Origin: Staphylococcus cornubiensis | GTDB lineage: Bacteria > Bacillota > Bacilli > Staphylococcales > Staphylococcaceae | Direction: 5' to 3' | Assembly (NCBI RefSeq): GCF_900183575.1 | Contig: NZ_FXUZ01000002.1 | Coordinates: forward strand, 124,001-188,000 | Length of the DNA: 64,000 nucleotides | In this document: one piece after another, positions 1-9,799 of the stretch | How the letters are laid out: every line of letters starts with the position of its first letter | Position numbering within the stretch: position 1 is the first letter of the stretch | Program-made: the position numbers and the translations under genes | The notes under the pieces: model-generated | What the model was told of the DNA's origin: nothing | The model's database searches: none | The model's input: only the letters and a program-made list of their open reading frames with translations

Positions 1-854
1 TTATGGTTCATCCCGCACTGATGAATGGGTATGCCTATCCTGAAGCACTTGCGAATGGAGATCCTATACCACAATGGCATATTTTTGGACTATCCATCGC
101 ACAAGTCGGTTATCAAGGCCAAGTGTTACCTACATTAGTCGCGACATATATTTTAGCACAGTTAGAAAAAGGGTTACGTCGTATTGTACCGACCGTATTA
201 GATAATTTATTGACGCCGTTATTCGCAATATTAATCACAGCCTTTTTGACATTTTTATTTGTAGGACCTTTGACACGTACAGCAGGCTTTTGGCTTACAG
301 ATGGCTTAACATGGCTGTATGAAACAGGTGGAGCGATTGGAGGATTCCTCTTTGGTTTATTCTACGCTCCAATTGTCATCACGGGTATGCATCACAGTTT
401 TATCGCCATTGAAACAGCACTCATTGCTGATCATGTGAAAACAGGGGGTTCATTCATTTTCCCAATCGCAGCAATGTCTAACATGGCACAAGGAGCAGCT
501 GCATTGGCCGCATTTTTCATCATTAAACAAAATCAAAAACTAAAAGGTGTCGCTTCAGCAGCCGGTGTATCAGCCGTATTAGGCATTACTGAACCTGCTA
601 TGTTTGGGGTCAATTTAAAGTTACGCTATCCGTTTGTCGGGGCAATGACAGGTTCCGCTTTAGGCTCGGCATATGTTTCATTCTTTAAAGTGAAAGCAAC
701 AGCATTAGGCGCCGCTGGGATTCCGGGTATTATTTCAATCGCACCAGGTTCATGGACACATTACATCATTGGGATGTGTATCGCATTCATCGGTAGCTTC
801 ATCATCACTTTCATACTGTCGAAACAAAAAAGGTATCAAGGCGTAATAGAGTAA
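1..854 (+). CDS. scrA: PTS sucrose-type EIIC domain, 3' part of gene (5' end outside window)
   Basis: C-terminal part of a sugar phosphotransferase permease; the frame is open at base 1, so the methionine near base 3 is internal and the gene starts upstream. The visible 283 residues are an EIIC channel with several hydrophobic segments and the conserved glucose/sucrose-family blocks GMHHSF (about residue 128) and GITEPAMFGV (about 192), which form part of the sugar site. The EIIC would take up and phosphorylate a disaccharide using an EIIB domain encoded before the window. The protein ends without a fused EIIA. Sucrose is preferred over trehalose from the remembered neighbourhood (iruO, glcP, lctP) rather than from a specificity residue. 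A terminator follows at 896-932. Confidence 0.8.
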   Translation, partial: MVHPALMNGYAYPEALANGDPIPQWHIFGLSIAQVGYQGQVLPTLVATYILAQLEKGLRRIVPTVLDNLLTPLFAILITAFLTFLFVGPLTRTAGFWLTDGLTWLYETGGAIGGFLFGLFYAPIVITGMHHSFIAIETALIADHVKTGGSFIFPIAAMSNMAQGAAALAAFFIIKQNQKLKGVASAAGVSAVLGITEPAMFGVNLKLRYPFVGAMTGSALGSAYVSFFKVKATALGAAGIPGIISIAPGSWTHYIIGMCIAFIGSFIITFILSKQKRYQGVIE

Positions 855-895
855 AACACAGAGTCGAAATTGAGAGGATAAATTTTAATCATAAG

Positions 896-932
896 AAAGA
901 CTGGGAAACACTTAATTGTGACCAGTCTTTTT
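896..932 (+). terminator. Rho-independent terminator after scrA
   Basis: Stem AAGACTGG/CCAGTCTT with a 17-nt loop followed by five T residues, 42 bp after the scrA stop codon. Confidence 0.8.
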
Positions 933-990
933 GTCGTTATTAAGGCTTCTGAGCTGAAATAGAATCATTGTTAAGTCACACATAAATGCG

Positions 991-1133
991 AGTCGCTTGT
1001 GGGAATTGAGAATGAAAAAGCAATAACGTTCGTATGTAGTTTGTTTGTGAGAATAATGCTTTTAAAAAGGATTGGGGAACGATTTTAATATGAAAATAAA
1101 AGCCCTGACTGATGAGATTGCCAAACAGGGCGA
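991..1133. repeat. Direct duplication, copy A
   Basis: About 143 bp that recurs at 1281-1424, roughly 85% identical by eye, including the block TTTGTTTGTGAGAATAATGC. Its right end contains GATTGCCAAACAGGGCGA, which matches the left end of the palindromic repeat at 1407, and then diverges. No convincing gene lies in this stretch. Confidence 0.75.
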
Positions 1134-1280
1134 ACATGCCTTAACCCTAACCAAAAAAGTGGTATTTGTGATAGATAAGAATGATCAAAGCTTTGACCTT
1201 GACGTGTGGGTTTGTGTGAAAAAAGGCTCAAATGAGAGATTGTAAAAACCACAAGAGGTAATAAAACAGAAGAAAAAATA

Positions 1281-1424
1281 AGGTCGTTTGTGGGAATTGA
1301 GAATGAACAAGCTAGAACGTTGGTAAGTAGTTTGTTTGTGAGAATAATGCTTTTAAAGCGTAATGAAGAACGATTCTCATATAAAAATAATAGTCTTGAC
1401 TCATGAGATTGCAAAACAGGGCGA
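1281..1424. repeat. Direct duplication, copy B
   Basis: Second copy of the 991-1133 unit, offset by about 291 bp. It runs directly into the palindromic intergenic repeat that begins at 1407. The two copies plus the palindromic repeat fill nearly the whole scrA-corA gap (855-1632), in which I see no gene. Confidence 0.75.
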
Positions 1425-1546
1425 CACTCCTGAGGCATCTAGCCGAGGCTGAAAATCCACCAACGCTCTCCAAAATGTAACAGTTTAATGCGAGCGTTGG
1501 TTAGTTGAAGCGAGGCGCCTCGGAAAGGGAGCCCAAGAGTGCAATC
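1407..1546 (-). repeat. Modular palindromic intergenic repeat, short form (copy 1)
   Basis: 140 bp beginning GATTGC and ending GCAATC, in reverse orientation. The central stem is CCAACGCT/AGCGTTGG, and further pairing blocks are GGGC/GCCC and GAGGC/GCCTC. It sits between the convergent 3' ends of scrA and corA. Confidence 0.85.
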
Positions 1547-1632
1547 CATAAGGTCAAGGCAACAAATGGATAAAGAATCGTTCTTACAATCTAAAAACCT
1601 TGTGATTTCATACACCAAACAACCACCAACCG

Positions 1633-2571
1633 TCAAAGCTTATCATTCCGCCATAAAAAGACAAACAATACAACGACAAGCACTACAGAAAGCACAATAA
1701 TAATCAACCAAGATAAGCCACTTTCTGTATCAATCGGTAAAGGAACATTCATTCCAAAAAAGCTAAACACCAAAGTCGGCAACGTTAACAACACCGTAAA
1801 AATCGTCAACGTCTTCATCGTCGTATTCAACTGATTCGAAAGCAATGACGCATAAGAATTTGACATACTTTCCACAATACGTAAATAAAGCTCAGTCGTT
1901 TCTACCGCTTGTTGGTGCTCATTTTTCAAGTCCTCTAACAACTCTTCATCATCATCAAATCGTTTAATTGCCGGCAAGCGGAACAGATGTCGAATCGTTG
2001 AGGAATTGGTTTTCAATGACCCTAAAAAATAGACAAGACTTTTTTCAATTTCACTTAATAAAAATAAACGCTGATTCGTCACACGTTGTTGTAAATTATA
2101 TTCCACTTGACGACGCTCTTTATTCAGTAAGCGTAAACTTCTATTATATTGTGCCGCCATATCATACATGACTTTTAAAGCGAATTGACTTTTATACTTG
2201 AGGTTAATTGGTTTTTGAATTAAGTGATCAAAATAATGAAATGATTTTGCACAAACGGTCACAATAATATCTTTACCAATAATGATACCTAAAGGCAGTG
2301 TCGTAAAACTTTTAAGCTTGTATTGACCTGATTTTGTAATAGGGAAGTCACTAATGATTAATGAATAGTCGCTATCATCATCATATTCAATACGTGAACT
2401 TTCTTCGCTATCTAAGGCATCTTCAAGGAAGTCCTGAGGGAAGCCATACACATCAATGAGCCGTTGTATCTCATCTTGAGTTGGCTTAACGACATTGAGC
2501 CACTGTGCATGTCCCCATTCTTCTGTTTCTATTACACGGAGTTCCGCGTCATTACGATAGGCACGAATCAT
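1633..2571 (-). CDS. corA: CorA-family magnesium/divalent cation transporter
   Basis: 312 residues, the usual length for a CorA channel subunit. A long acidic and helical cytoplasmic domain (about 1-250) is followed by two C-terminal membrane segments (about 255-272 and 287-308). The family signature GMN is at 273-275 after the first segment. CorA pentamers pass Mg2+ (in some members Co2+, Ni2+ or Zn2+) down the membrane potential. The usual MPEL-type loop is replaced here by NVPLPID, typical of divergent Firmicute CorA. The start codon overlaps the stop of the upstream MarR gene by 4 bp, so the two are probably translated from one mRNA. Ion specificity is not readable from sequence. Confidence 0.9.
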   Translation of the reverse strand: MIRAYRNDAELRVIETEEWGHAQWLNVVKPTQDEIQRLIDVYGFPQDFLEDALDSEESSRIEYDDDSDYSLIISDFPITKSGQYKLKSFTTLPLGIIIGKDIIVTVCAKSFHYFDHLIQKPINLKYKSQFALKVMYDMAAQYNRSLRLLNKERRQVEYNLQQRVTNQRLFLLSEIEKSLVYFLGSLKTNSSTIRHLFRLPAIKRFDDDEELLEDLKNEHQQAVETTELYLRIVESMSNSYASLLSNQLNTTMKTLTIFTVLLTLPTLVFSFFGMNVPLPIDTESGLSWLIIIVLSVVLVVVLFVFLWRNDKL

Positions 2572-3032
2572 GTCTCATCACCTTCTTCGATATCTTGTTT
2601 CAAATGTCTGATGTCTTTGTAGCCTTGTCTATAGGACGCAAATCCTTCCATAATGGCATACCAATCGTCACCAAACTCTGACTTAATGCGATTAAATAAA
2701 TCACTTTGCGCGCGGTTTAATTTTTTGATGAGTGCTTTTCCTTCTGGTGTAGGATAGAGTCGCTTCAAACGACGATCTGTTAAATCAGGTTCATCATAAA
2801 TTAAACCTTTTGATTTTAATAATTTCAGTGTTGCATGAGAACCTTGCTTTGAAATTTCTAGATTTTCAAGTAATTTTTTAGTTGTAATTCCAGGCAGTTT
2901 GTTAATAAAAAAGAGAAAACGGTGGTGTTGGCGACTCATATCATATTCAGCAATGAGATCATCAGCTGTTTTAGTAAATGTTTGATAAGCGTAATAAAAA
3001 AGAAATAATTCATAATCATTATTTTGAGTCAT
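2568..3032 (-). CDS. MarR-family transcriptional regulator upstream of corA
   Basis: 154 residues from the ATG at 3032, chosen because AAGGAAG lies about 7 nt upstream; the open frame runs further upstream to 3098 but has no ribosome site there. The middle contains a winged helix-turn-helix (about residues 50-115: LPGITTKKLLENLEISKQG, then LIYDEPDLTDRRLKRLYPT), the MarR wing pattern. Helical ends would form the dimer interface. It shares a 4-bp overlap with corA and probably controls its own promoter in the 3033-3480 gap. The ligand is unknown. Confidence 0.85.
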   Translation of the reverse strand: MTQNNDYELFLFYYAYQTFTKTADDLIAEYDMSRQHHRFLFFINKLPGITTKKLLENLEISKQGSHATLKLLKSKGLIYDEPDLTDRRLKRLYPTPEGKALIKKLNRAQSDLFNRIKSEFGDDWYAIMEGFASYRQGYKDIRHLKQDIEEGDET

Positions 3033-3323
3033 ATTAAACTTCCTTTTCTGAAAAGTCTTTTTCATTATAGTAAAGAATTTAATATCTGTCATTGTCATCT
3101 TGATGAATTTTAATCATAGTGAGTAAAGAATCAATAATATGAAATATGTTAGGCATTTAAGGATAGAATGTAGGTTTCAGTGATAGTGCGAGAGTCCGCT
3201 GTGAACCGTTCGCGCAAATGTGAAGTTTGTATCGCGATTGTTAAGAATATAATGTAACACAAATAAGTATAAATTTGGGATATGACGTTAAATTTATTGA
3301 AATATTTTAGCAAAGTCATGAAA

Positions 3324-3363
3324 TTAAAACGAATCTTCATGAAATCTTAACATTAAATTTACA
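3324..3363 (+). promoter_or_regulatory. Candidate PhoP box upstream of the Na/Pi cotransporter
   Basis: TTAACA (3347-3352), a 5-nt spacer and TTTACA (3358-3363) match the TTAACA-N5-TTAACA pattern of Bacillus-type PhoP sites. A weaker TTAAAA repeat lies at 3324-3329, in 11-bp register if one degenerate unit is skipped. It is 118 bp before the start of a phosphate transporter gene. The remainder of 3033-3480 is AT-rich divergent promoter DNA with no gene. Confidence 0.45.
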
Positions 3364-3480
3364 AAGATAAGAGATAATCAGAGTGAATCATACTTGAATA
3401 GTATGGCTAAGATGTTGAAAGTAACCTATTTCATGTCTTTTTATTTTATACTTTTACAAATTTTATATTGAGGTGGAAAA

Positions 3481-5142
3481 ATGGAAATGTCGGTAACTGA
3501 AGTCATCTTTTCGTTTTTAGGTGGCTTAGGTATTTTCCTGTACGGTTTAAAAGTAATGGGGGATGGTCTTCAAGCTTCTGCTGGAGATCGATTACGTAAC
3601 ATTTTAAATAAATATACCTCTAATCCAGTATTAGGTGTATTAGCAGGTATGATCGTAACAATATTAATTCAAAGTAGTTCAGGTACGACAGTGATTACAA
3701 TCGGTTTGGTCACAGCTGGTTTTATGACACTGAAACAAGCGATTGGTGTCATTATGGGTGCCAATATTGGAACGACTGTGACAGCATTTATTATTGGTAT
3801 TGATTTAGGGGAGTATGCGATGCCGATTTTAGCTTTAGGCGCGTTCCTCATCTTCTTTTTTAAACGTTCAAAAATCAATAATATCGGGCGGATTTTATTT
3901 GGATTCGGTTCGCTCTTTTTCGGTCTTGAATTTATGGGAAATGCAGTGAAACCGTTAGCTGAGTTGGACGGATTTAGACAACTTATGCTCGATATGTCCT
4001 CACATACGATTTACGGTATTTTAGCTGGAATAGGTTTAACAGCGCTTGTACAAAGTTCGAGTGCAACGATTGGGATTTTACAAGAGTTTTATAGTCAAGG
4101 TTTAGTCGATTTAAATGGCGCGATTCCGGTATTGTTAGGTGATAACATCGGAACGACGATTACTGCGATTTTAGCAAGTTTAGCGGGTTCATTAGCTGCG
4201 AAACGTGCGGCTTTTGTTCATGTTATTTTTAATGTCATTGGTGTAATCATTTTTGCATTATTATTGCCCGTCGTTATACCACTGATACAGACAATTCAAG
4301 ACGCATGGCATTTAAAACCCGTTATGACGATTGCATTTGCACATGGCGCTTTCAACGTGACGAATACATTAATTCAATTGCCATTTGTAGGTGTGTTAGC
4401 TTGGATTGTAACAAAAATTGTGCCTGGTAAAGATGTCACAGAAGATTATAAACCGCAACATTTAAACAAAGATTTAGTGTATCATGCACCAGGTGTTGCT
4501 TTACAAGAGACACAAAAAGAACTACAAAACGTGGGGAATATTGTGCGTTCAATGCTTGACGATGTACATCATCCTGCTCAAATGGACAAGAAAATGATTA
4601 AAAATGTTCAACAAAAGCATCAAGCTGTCGTGACGATTAGTGACAGTATAAGAAATTATCTTGTACGTATTTCAACTAAAAATATTACTCGAAAAGATGT
4701 TGAAAGGTTGGCAGTGATGTTTGATGTGAACCGTTCTATTTTAAGAGTGTCAGAATTAATCGAGTCCTATATTGATCAAGTTAACCGCAAAAAGTCTAAA
4801 GAAATCATTTTAACAGATGATGCTGAACGTGGGATTGATAAATTGTACCGCTTTGTCGATGAATCATTCACGAAAGCGATTGAAACATTAGACGTTTATG
4901 ATACGACGAAAAAAGATGAAGTTGTCGAACGGAGTCGTGAAGCATTTAATATCGAACATCAGCTCCGTAAAGGGCATATTAAACGTTTAAACCGCGGTGA
5001 ATGTTCTACTGATGGTGGTCTGTTATACGTGGATATTATTGCCGTGTTAGAGCGTATCGGTTATAATTCGCGCAATATTACAGAAGCCATGGTCGGTTTA
5101 AATGATGATGTATCGATTGAGGAAGAAGCCGTAACTGTCTAG
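3481..5142 (+). CDS. nptA: Na+/phosphate cotransporter (NptA type) with C-terminal PhoU-like domain
   Basis: 553 residues. The N-terminal half is a duplicated Na/Pi-cotransporter membrane domain with the paired signatures QSSSGTT (64-70) and QSSSAT (191-196), the substrate-binding repeats of the family. After about residue 340 there is a hydrophilic helical region resembling PhoU, the usual C-terminal partner in bacterial NptA/YjbB proteins. It imports phosphate using the sodium gradient. The start at 3481 follows GAGGTGG. It is monocistronic, with a hairpin at 5195-5236. The PhoP-like box upstream suggests induction by phosphate limitation, which is inference. Confidence 0.88.
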   Translation: MEMSVTEVIFSFLGGLGIFLYGLKVMGDGLQASAGDRLRNILNKYTSNPVLGVLAGMIVTILIQSSSGTTVITIGLVTAGFMTLKQAIGVIMGANIGTTVTAFIIGIDLGEYAMPILALGAFLIFFFKRSKINNIGRILFGFGSLFFGLEFMGNAVKPLAELDGFRQLMLDMSSHTIYGILAGIGLTALVQSSSATIGILQEFYSQGLVDLNGAIPVLLGDNIGTTITAILASLAGSLAAKRAAFVHVIFNVIGVIIFALLLPVVIPLIQTIQDAWHLKPVMTIAFAHGAFNVTNTLIQLPFVGVLAWIVTKIVPGKDVTEDYKPQHLNKDLVYHAPGVALQETQKELQNVGNIVRSMLDDVHHPAQMDKKMIKNVQQKHQAVVTISDSIRNYLVRISTKNITRKDVERLAVMFDVNRSILRVSELIESYIDQVNRKKSKEIILTDDAERGIDKLYRFVDESFTKAIETLDVYDTTKKDEVVERSREAFNIEHQLRKGHIKRLNRGECSTDGGLLYVDIIAVLERIGYNSRNITEAMVGLNDDVSIEEEAVTV

Positions 5143-5194
5143 CAAGATTTCGCCATTATTAATCAACTTTATACTATTCATGTGCGTTAAAAAT

Positions 5195-5236
5195 AATGAG
5201 AGGGGCTAGGAGACAATGTTTTCCTGGCCCCTCATT
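5195..5236. terminator. GC-rich hairpin after nptA
   Basis: Long stem ATGAGAGGGGCTAGGA pairs with TCCTGGCCCCTCAT around a 9-10 nt loop. There is no strong T-run, but it is placed as a terminator 53 bp after nptA. It belongs to a group of similar GGCTGGGA-type hairpins in this window (896, 24444, 34468, 52878). Confidence 0.6.
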
Positions 5237-5465
5237 CAGCTTAAAACATGTGAGTTAAATTGACATAACTAATAAACGTAACACAAAAAGTTTCAACAAC
5301 CTACTATCCTTTTTAATTGAAGTGTGCTGCCATTCAATAATAAGGGGTGCTTTATTTTTACATTTGTGAAAAGTTTGAATGTTTGTTTAAAAACTATCGA
5401 AATAAATAGTTGTTATTACAATGTTCTATCAAATTAATAATATGAAGTGACAAAATTTTGAAGTG

Positions 5466-5484
5466 GATACAAAATAATTGTATT
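5466..5484. promoter_or_regulatory. Palindromic candidate operator upstream of the copper-type locus
   Basis: ATACAA-AATAA-TTGTAT, a perfect 6-bp inverted repeat with a 5-bp spacer, lies about 85 bp before the CopC-CopD gene in an otherwise featureless AT-rich gap (5237-5567). It does not match the CopY TACANNTGTA site. Role is inferred only from symmetry and position. Confidence 0.3.
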
Positions 5485-5567
5485 CGTCTTTTCTTTTGAT
5501 AAACTTTTAAAAGGCGACAAATTTTAGATTTTGTCTATACCGTATCGATATTTAAGGGGGTGAGTTC

Positions 5568-6815
5568 ATGCACATAACGAAAAAACTCATGATGGTCATC
5601 TTTATGACGCTAACATTTATGCTGTTTTTAACGATGCATACGAATGAAGCATCCGCGCATGCAACTTTAGAGAAACAAACACCAGCTGAAAACAACATTG
5701 TTCAATCACAACCAGAGACGATTCAGCTCGAATTTAATGAACCAGTGTATACCGATTATTCTAAAATTACGCTTTATGATGATAAAGGGCATAAAATCGA
5801 TACATTGAGACCAAAAGAGTCTGGAAAATCGCAAATACTTAATTTTGATGCTTCAGAAGTTGAGAAAGGCACACATCAAGTCTCATGGGAAACCGTCTCT
5901 TTAGATGGTCATGAGGTTGAAGGACAATATTATTTCTCTGTCGGTAAAAAGACAGCAGATGCGATAGACACATCCGGTTCATTTTATACGGATGCGTTTT
6001 TCTGGTTCGGTCTAGTGCGCTTTATTTTACAAGCGTCGTTACTCGTATTAACAGGGCTTTACATTGTCAATTTATTTATGGCACGTCAAAAAGCACCAAC
6101 ATATCATATCATTCCACATCATCGGAGTGCGATAATTTTGTTGATGATGACTGCTTTTCTGGCAGCGATTGTTTATTTGATGACATTACCAGAAGAAGTG
6201 GTTACGTCGATATTAACACTTGATTTTACGGTTTGGATACAATTTCCATTTATCATCTCGATGACAAGTTTAATCGTCGTACTCGGATTATTTACATTGA
6301 AGAATATGGAGTCGATTTGGTATAAAATGATGCCGTTGTTTATTTTTATTAGTTTAGCGATTTCTGGTCATGTTTGGACCCAGTCAGTACCGCTTTATTC
6401 CATTATTTTACGTACGATTCATCTTATTGGTATTGCAACGTGGCTCGGAAGCTTTGCCTATTTAATCACGTACTTGTTTACAAAACATCGTCATTCCTAT
6501 GTGTTAATCATTAAGGACGTACTGTTAAAAACAAATATGAGTGCAGTCGTGCTCATTGCTGTGACAGGCTTTTTAATGTCCATCGATGTCACATCCTTAT
6601 CTACAATGATTACTTCTTCAACAACGTATAGTGGTCTGTGGTTTGCGAAAATTGGGTTAACGATAGTGATGGTGATTTTAGGTGCAATGCAAACTTTTTG
6701 GGCAATGCGCCAAAAGCGTCGTATTAATAAACCATTACTTTATATTGAAATCATTGTAGGTCTATTTTTAATCTTAGCAGGTGTGATTATGAGTCAAATT
6801 CAAATTCCATTATAA
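5568..6815 (+). CDS. CopC-CopD fusion copper protein (YcnJ type)
   Basis: 415 residues. A signal peptide (about 1-31, ending ASA) exposes an N-terminal His (HATLEKQTPAENN), followed by a CopC-type beta-sandwich domain to about 125 with the second conserved block SLDGHEVEG. The N-terminal His plus this Asp and His form the CopC Cu(II) site. The rest is a CopD-type domain of about eight membrane helices. In Bacillus YcnJ this fusion is linked to copper uptake. It is followed 19 bp later by a YcnI-like gene and then DUF2871. No YcnK regulator is present. The start follows GGGGGTGAG. Family assignment is firm; the direction of copper movement is inferred. Confidence 0.87.
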   Translation: MHITKKLMMVIFMTLTFMLFLTMHTNEASAHATLEKQTPAENNIVQSQPETIQLEFNEPVYTDYSKITLYDDKGHKIDTLRPKESGKSQILNFDASEVEKGTHQVSWETVSLDGHEVEGQYYFSVGKKTADAIDTSGSFYTDAFFWFGLVRFILQASLLVLTGLYIVNLFMARQKAPTYHIIPHHRSAIILLMMTAFLAAIVYLMTLPEEVVTSILTLDFTVWIQFPFIISMTSLIVVLGLFTLKNMESIWYKMMPLFIFISLAISGHVWTQSVPLYSIILRTIHLIGIATWLGSFAYLITYLFTKHRHSYVLIIKDVLLKTNMSAVVLIAVTGFLMSIDVTSLSTMITSSTTYSGLWFAKIGLTIVMVILGAMQTFWAMRQKRRINKPLLYIEIIVGLFLILAGVIMSQIQIPL

Positions 6816-6834
6816 ATAGAGAGGGAGCAAAAGA

Positions 6835-7449
6835 ATGAAAATGCCTAAATTTTTAATGAGTCTCGTAGCTATACTATTGATGTTTGCAACGTTAACGACC
6901 GCAGCAGAAGCACATGTCAAACTCGATCCACAAGTCAGTGAGCCTGGTTCTTTCCAACAATATCAAGTCCGTGTCCCAGTTGAACGTGATAGTCATACAA
7001 CAAAAGTTGAACTTGAAGTGCCTAAAGGTGTAACCGTGTCAGCGATTTCTCCTGTACCTGGATTTAAGCATCAACAAGAGAAAAATAAAGATGGTGAAAT
7101 TACGAAAATCACTTGGACAGCGACAGGAGAGGGCATCGGTGAAAATGAATATATGAATTTCCCAATTATGGTTGCCAATCCAGATCAAGAAGGAACATTT
7201 AAGTGGAATGCGCTTCAAACATATAAAGATGGCAAAGTCGTCAAGTGGACACAAGATGGTGAAGATAGTGAAAATCCGGCACCGTTAACAGAACTTAAAG
7301 CGGGTGGTTCAGCTACAGATAGTGGAGAAGCAACACAAAGTACGACAACAGGTGCATCCCCATGGTTATGGGTGATGAGCATCATTTCTTTAATCGTCGC
7401 TATCGTCGCATTGTTTAAACGTAAAAACTTTACTAAATCTGACAAATAA
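6835..7449 (+). CDS. YcnI-family (DUF1775) membrane-anchored copper-binding protein
   Basis: 204 residues. A signal peptide (about 1-26, ending AEA) leaves an N-terminal His (HVKLDPQVSEPG), the first residue of the YcnI copper site. A DUF1775 beta domain covers about 27-150, with a conserved Trp (ITWTATGEG). A Ser/Thr/Gly linker and one C-terminal membrane helix with a KRKNF tail complete it. It is proposed to hold Cu(II) outside the membrane as a chaperone for the CopCD neighbour. It starts 19 bp after that gene with GAGGGAG, so the two are co-transcribed. Confidence 0.85.
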   Translation: MKMPKFLMSLVAILLMFATLTTAAEAHVKLDPQVSEPGSFQQYQVRVPVERDSHTTKVELEVPKGVTVSAISPVPGFKHQQEKNKDGEITKITWTATGEGIGENEYMNFPIMVANPDQEGTFKWNALQTYKDGKVVKWTQDGEDSENPAPLTELKAGGSATDSGEATQSTTTGASPWLWVMSIISLIVAIVALFKRKNFTKSDK

Positions 7450-7455
7450 TAGTTG

Positions 7456-7486
7456 TTGACACGATGTCTATGTTTACCGATATAAT
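7456..7486 (+). promoter_or_regulatory. Possible promoter for the DUF2871 gene
   Basis: TTGACA (7456-7461) and TATAAT (7481-7486), both perfect hexamers but 19 bp apart, longer than the usual 17. It lies in the 150-bp gap after the YcnI gene and could allow separate transcription of the third gene. Confidence 0.45.
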
Positions 7487-7599
7487 CAGTAGTATAGAGG
7501 AGGACGGTGTTTTATTTAGTATGAAATGTTATGGCACTGTACAAAGTAATAACAGCAGTCAAAAGAATTAACGGATTAAATTGACGGAGCGTGAAATGA

Positions 7600-8058
7600 A
7601 TGAGACGTATTTTATATGCATTTATGACTTATACCGTTTTAGGATTATTGAGTGGATTTGCTTACAGAGAATTAACAGTACACTATGAATTTACAGGGTC
7701 TACCCAAATGAGCGTAATGCATACGCACTTATTGACGCTCGGTATGTTTATGTTTTTGATGTTAATTCCGATTGAGAAGTTATTCAAAATCAGTAGTTAC
7801 TATTTATTTAATTGGTATTTTATTATTTACAACATTGGTGTGTTGACGACGGTGTCAATGCAGTTTTTGAAAGGTTTTAAAGAGGTTTCAGGAGGGACGA
7901 TTCCTGCGTCATTTGCAGGGTTTGCCGGTATTGGTCATGTGACCATTACTGCGGGATTTATTATTTTGTTTTTCTTATTAAGACAAGCAATCCTTGTATC
8001 ACCTCGAGATGGTGAGGTATCGAAGGATGAGGTAAAAGATGAAACGCCTTCTGAATAA
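7600..8058 (+). CDS. DUF2871 small membrane protein
   Basis: 152 residues with about four membrane helices and a charged C-terminal tail (PRDGEVSKDEVKDE). The first helix region has YELTVHYEF-like polar spacing, then MHTHLLTLGMFMFLMLIP, where paired His in the membrane could bind metal or haem; this is inference. I recognise only the uncharacterised DUF2871 family. It lies 150 bp after the CopCD-YcnI pair in the same direction, so a copper-related role is possible. A bidirectional terminator follows. Confidence 0.75.
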   Translation: MRRILYAFMTYTVLGLLSGFAYRELTVHYEFTGSTQMSVMHTHLLTLGMFMFLMLIPIEKLFKISSYYLFNWYFIIYNIGVLTTVSMQFLKGFKEVSGGTIPASFAGFAGIGHVTITAGFIILFFLLRQAILVSPRDGEVSKDEVKDETPSE

Positions 8059-8072
8059 ATGTGTAAGAGAAG

Positions 8073-8128
8073 TCAAAAGCCATTCGGTACTGTGTCACGA
8101 GAAAGACACGGCGCTGAATGGCTTTTGT
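8073..8128. terminator. Bidirectional terminator between DUF2871 and GNAT genes
   Basis: CAAAAGCCATTC pairs with GAATGGCTTTTG around an inner hairpin; A-run and T-run on both sides serve the convergent genes. Confidence 0.8.
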
Positions 8129-8135
8129 ATGGATG

Positions 8136-8552
8136 TTACTTTTTCACTGGATAATGGCGATACATGCCACCTGAATAGGGTTCAGTTGAAATAAAACCAA
8201 ATTTTGCATAGAGTTGATCGGCAGGATAATCTGCTATGAGGCTGACATACGTTCCAGGTTGGCGTACCGATTCGATGTAATCCATAATATGTTTCATAAC
8301 TGTTTTGCCGTGACCTTGTCCTTGGTATTCAGGACGTACTGCGATATCTATAATTTGAAATGCAGTTGCACCATCACCAATGACACGTCCCATACCGATA
8401 AGTTGATTGTTGTCATATAGTGTTACTGTAAAACAAGCGTTAGGTAAACCGATTCGAGCAGCGGCTTCTGATTTTTCGCTTAGACCAGCAACACGACGCA
8501 ATTCACAATAGTCGGCTGGACGCGGTATGTCGTATTTCACTTCAATTGTCAT
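8136..8552 (-). CDS. GNAT-family N-acetyltransferase
   Basis: 138 residues, a single minimal GNAT domain. The acetyl-CoA pyrophosphate loop is visible as VRPEYQGQGHGKTVM (about 73-87), and the C-terminal strand YAKFGFIST is typical. The substrate cannot be read. It starts 20 bp after the stop of iruO on the same strand, preceded by AAGGAA, so it is probably co-transcribed with that Fur-boxed gene and thereby iron-regulated. The terminator at 8073-8128 closes the unit. Confidence 0.85.
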   Translation of the reverse strand: MTIEVKYDIPRPADYCELRRVAGLSEKSEAAARIGLPNACFTVTLYDNNQLIGMGRVIGDGATAFQIIDIAVRPEYQGQGHGKTVMKHIMDYIESVRQPGTYVSLIADYPADQLYAKFGFISTEPYSGGMYRHYPVKK

Positions 8553-8572
8553 AGCTGAACGTTCCTTTCTTT

Positions 8573-9796
<1,224 letters not shown>

Positions 9797-9799
9797 TCA

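Noticed and set aside
1085..1636. Two minus-strand open frames (117 and 65 codons) in the scrA-corA gap
   Set aside because: They run through the duplicated units and the palindromic repeat, have no ribosome site and encode no recognisable protein.
3149..3340. 63-codon minus-strand frame upstream of nptA
   Set aside because: No ribosome site or family resemblance; it overlaps the probable promoter region.
5461..5490. CopY-type operator before the CopCD gene
   Set aside because: The palindrome is ATACAA-N5-TTGTAT and lacks the TACANNTGTA core, so it is only listed as an unassigned inverted repeat.
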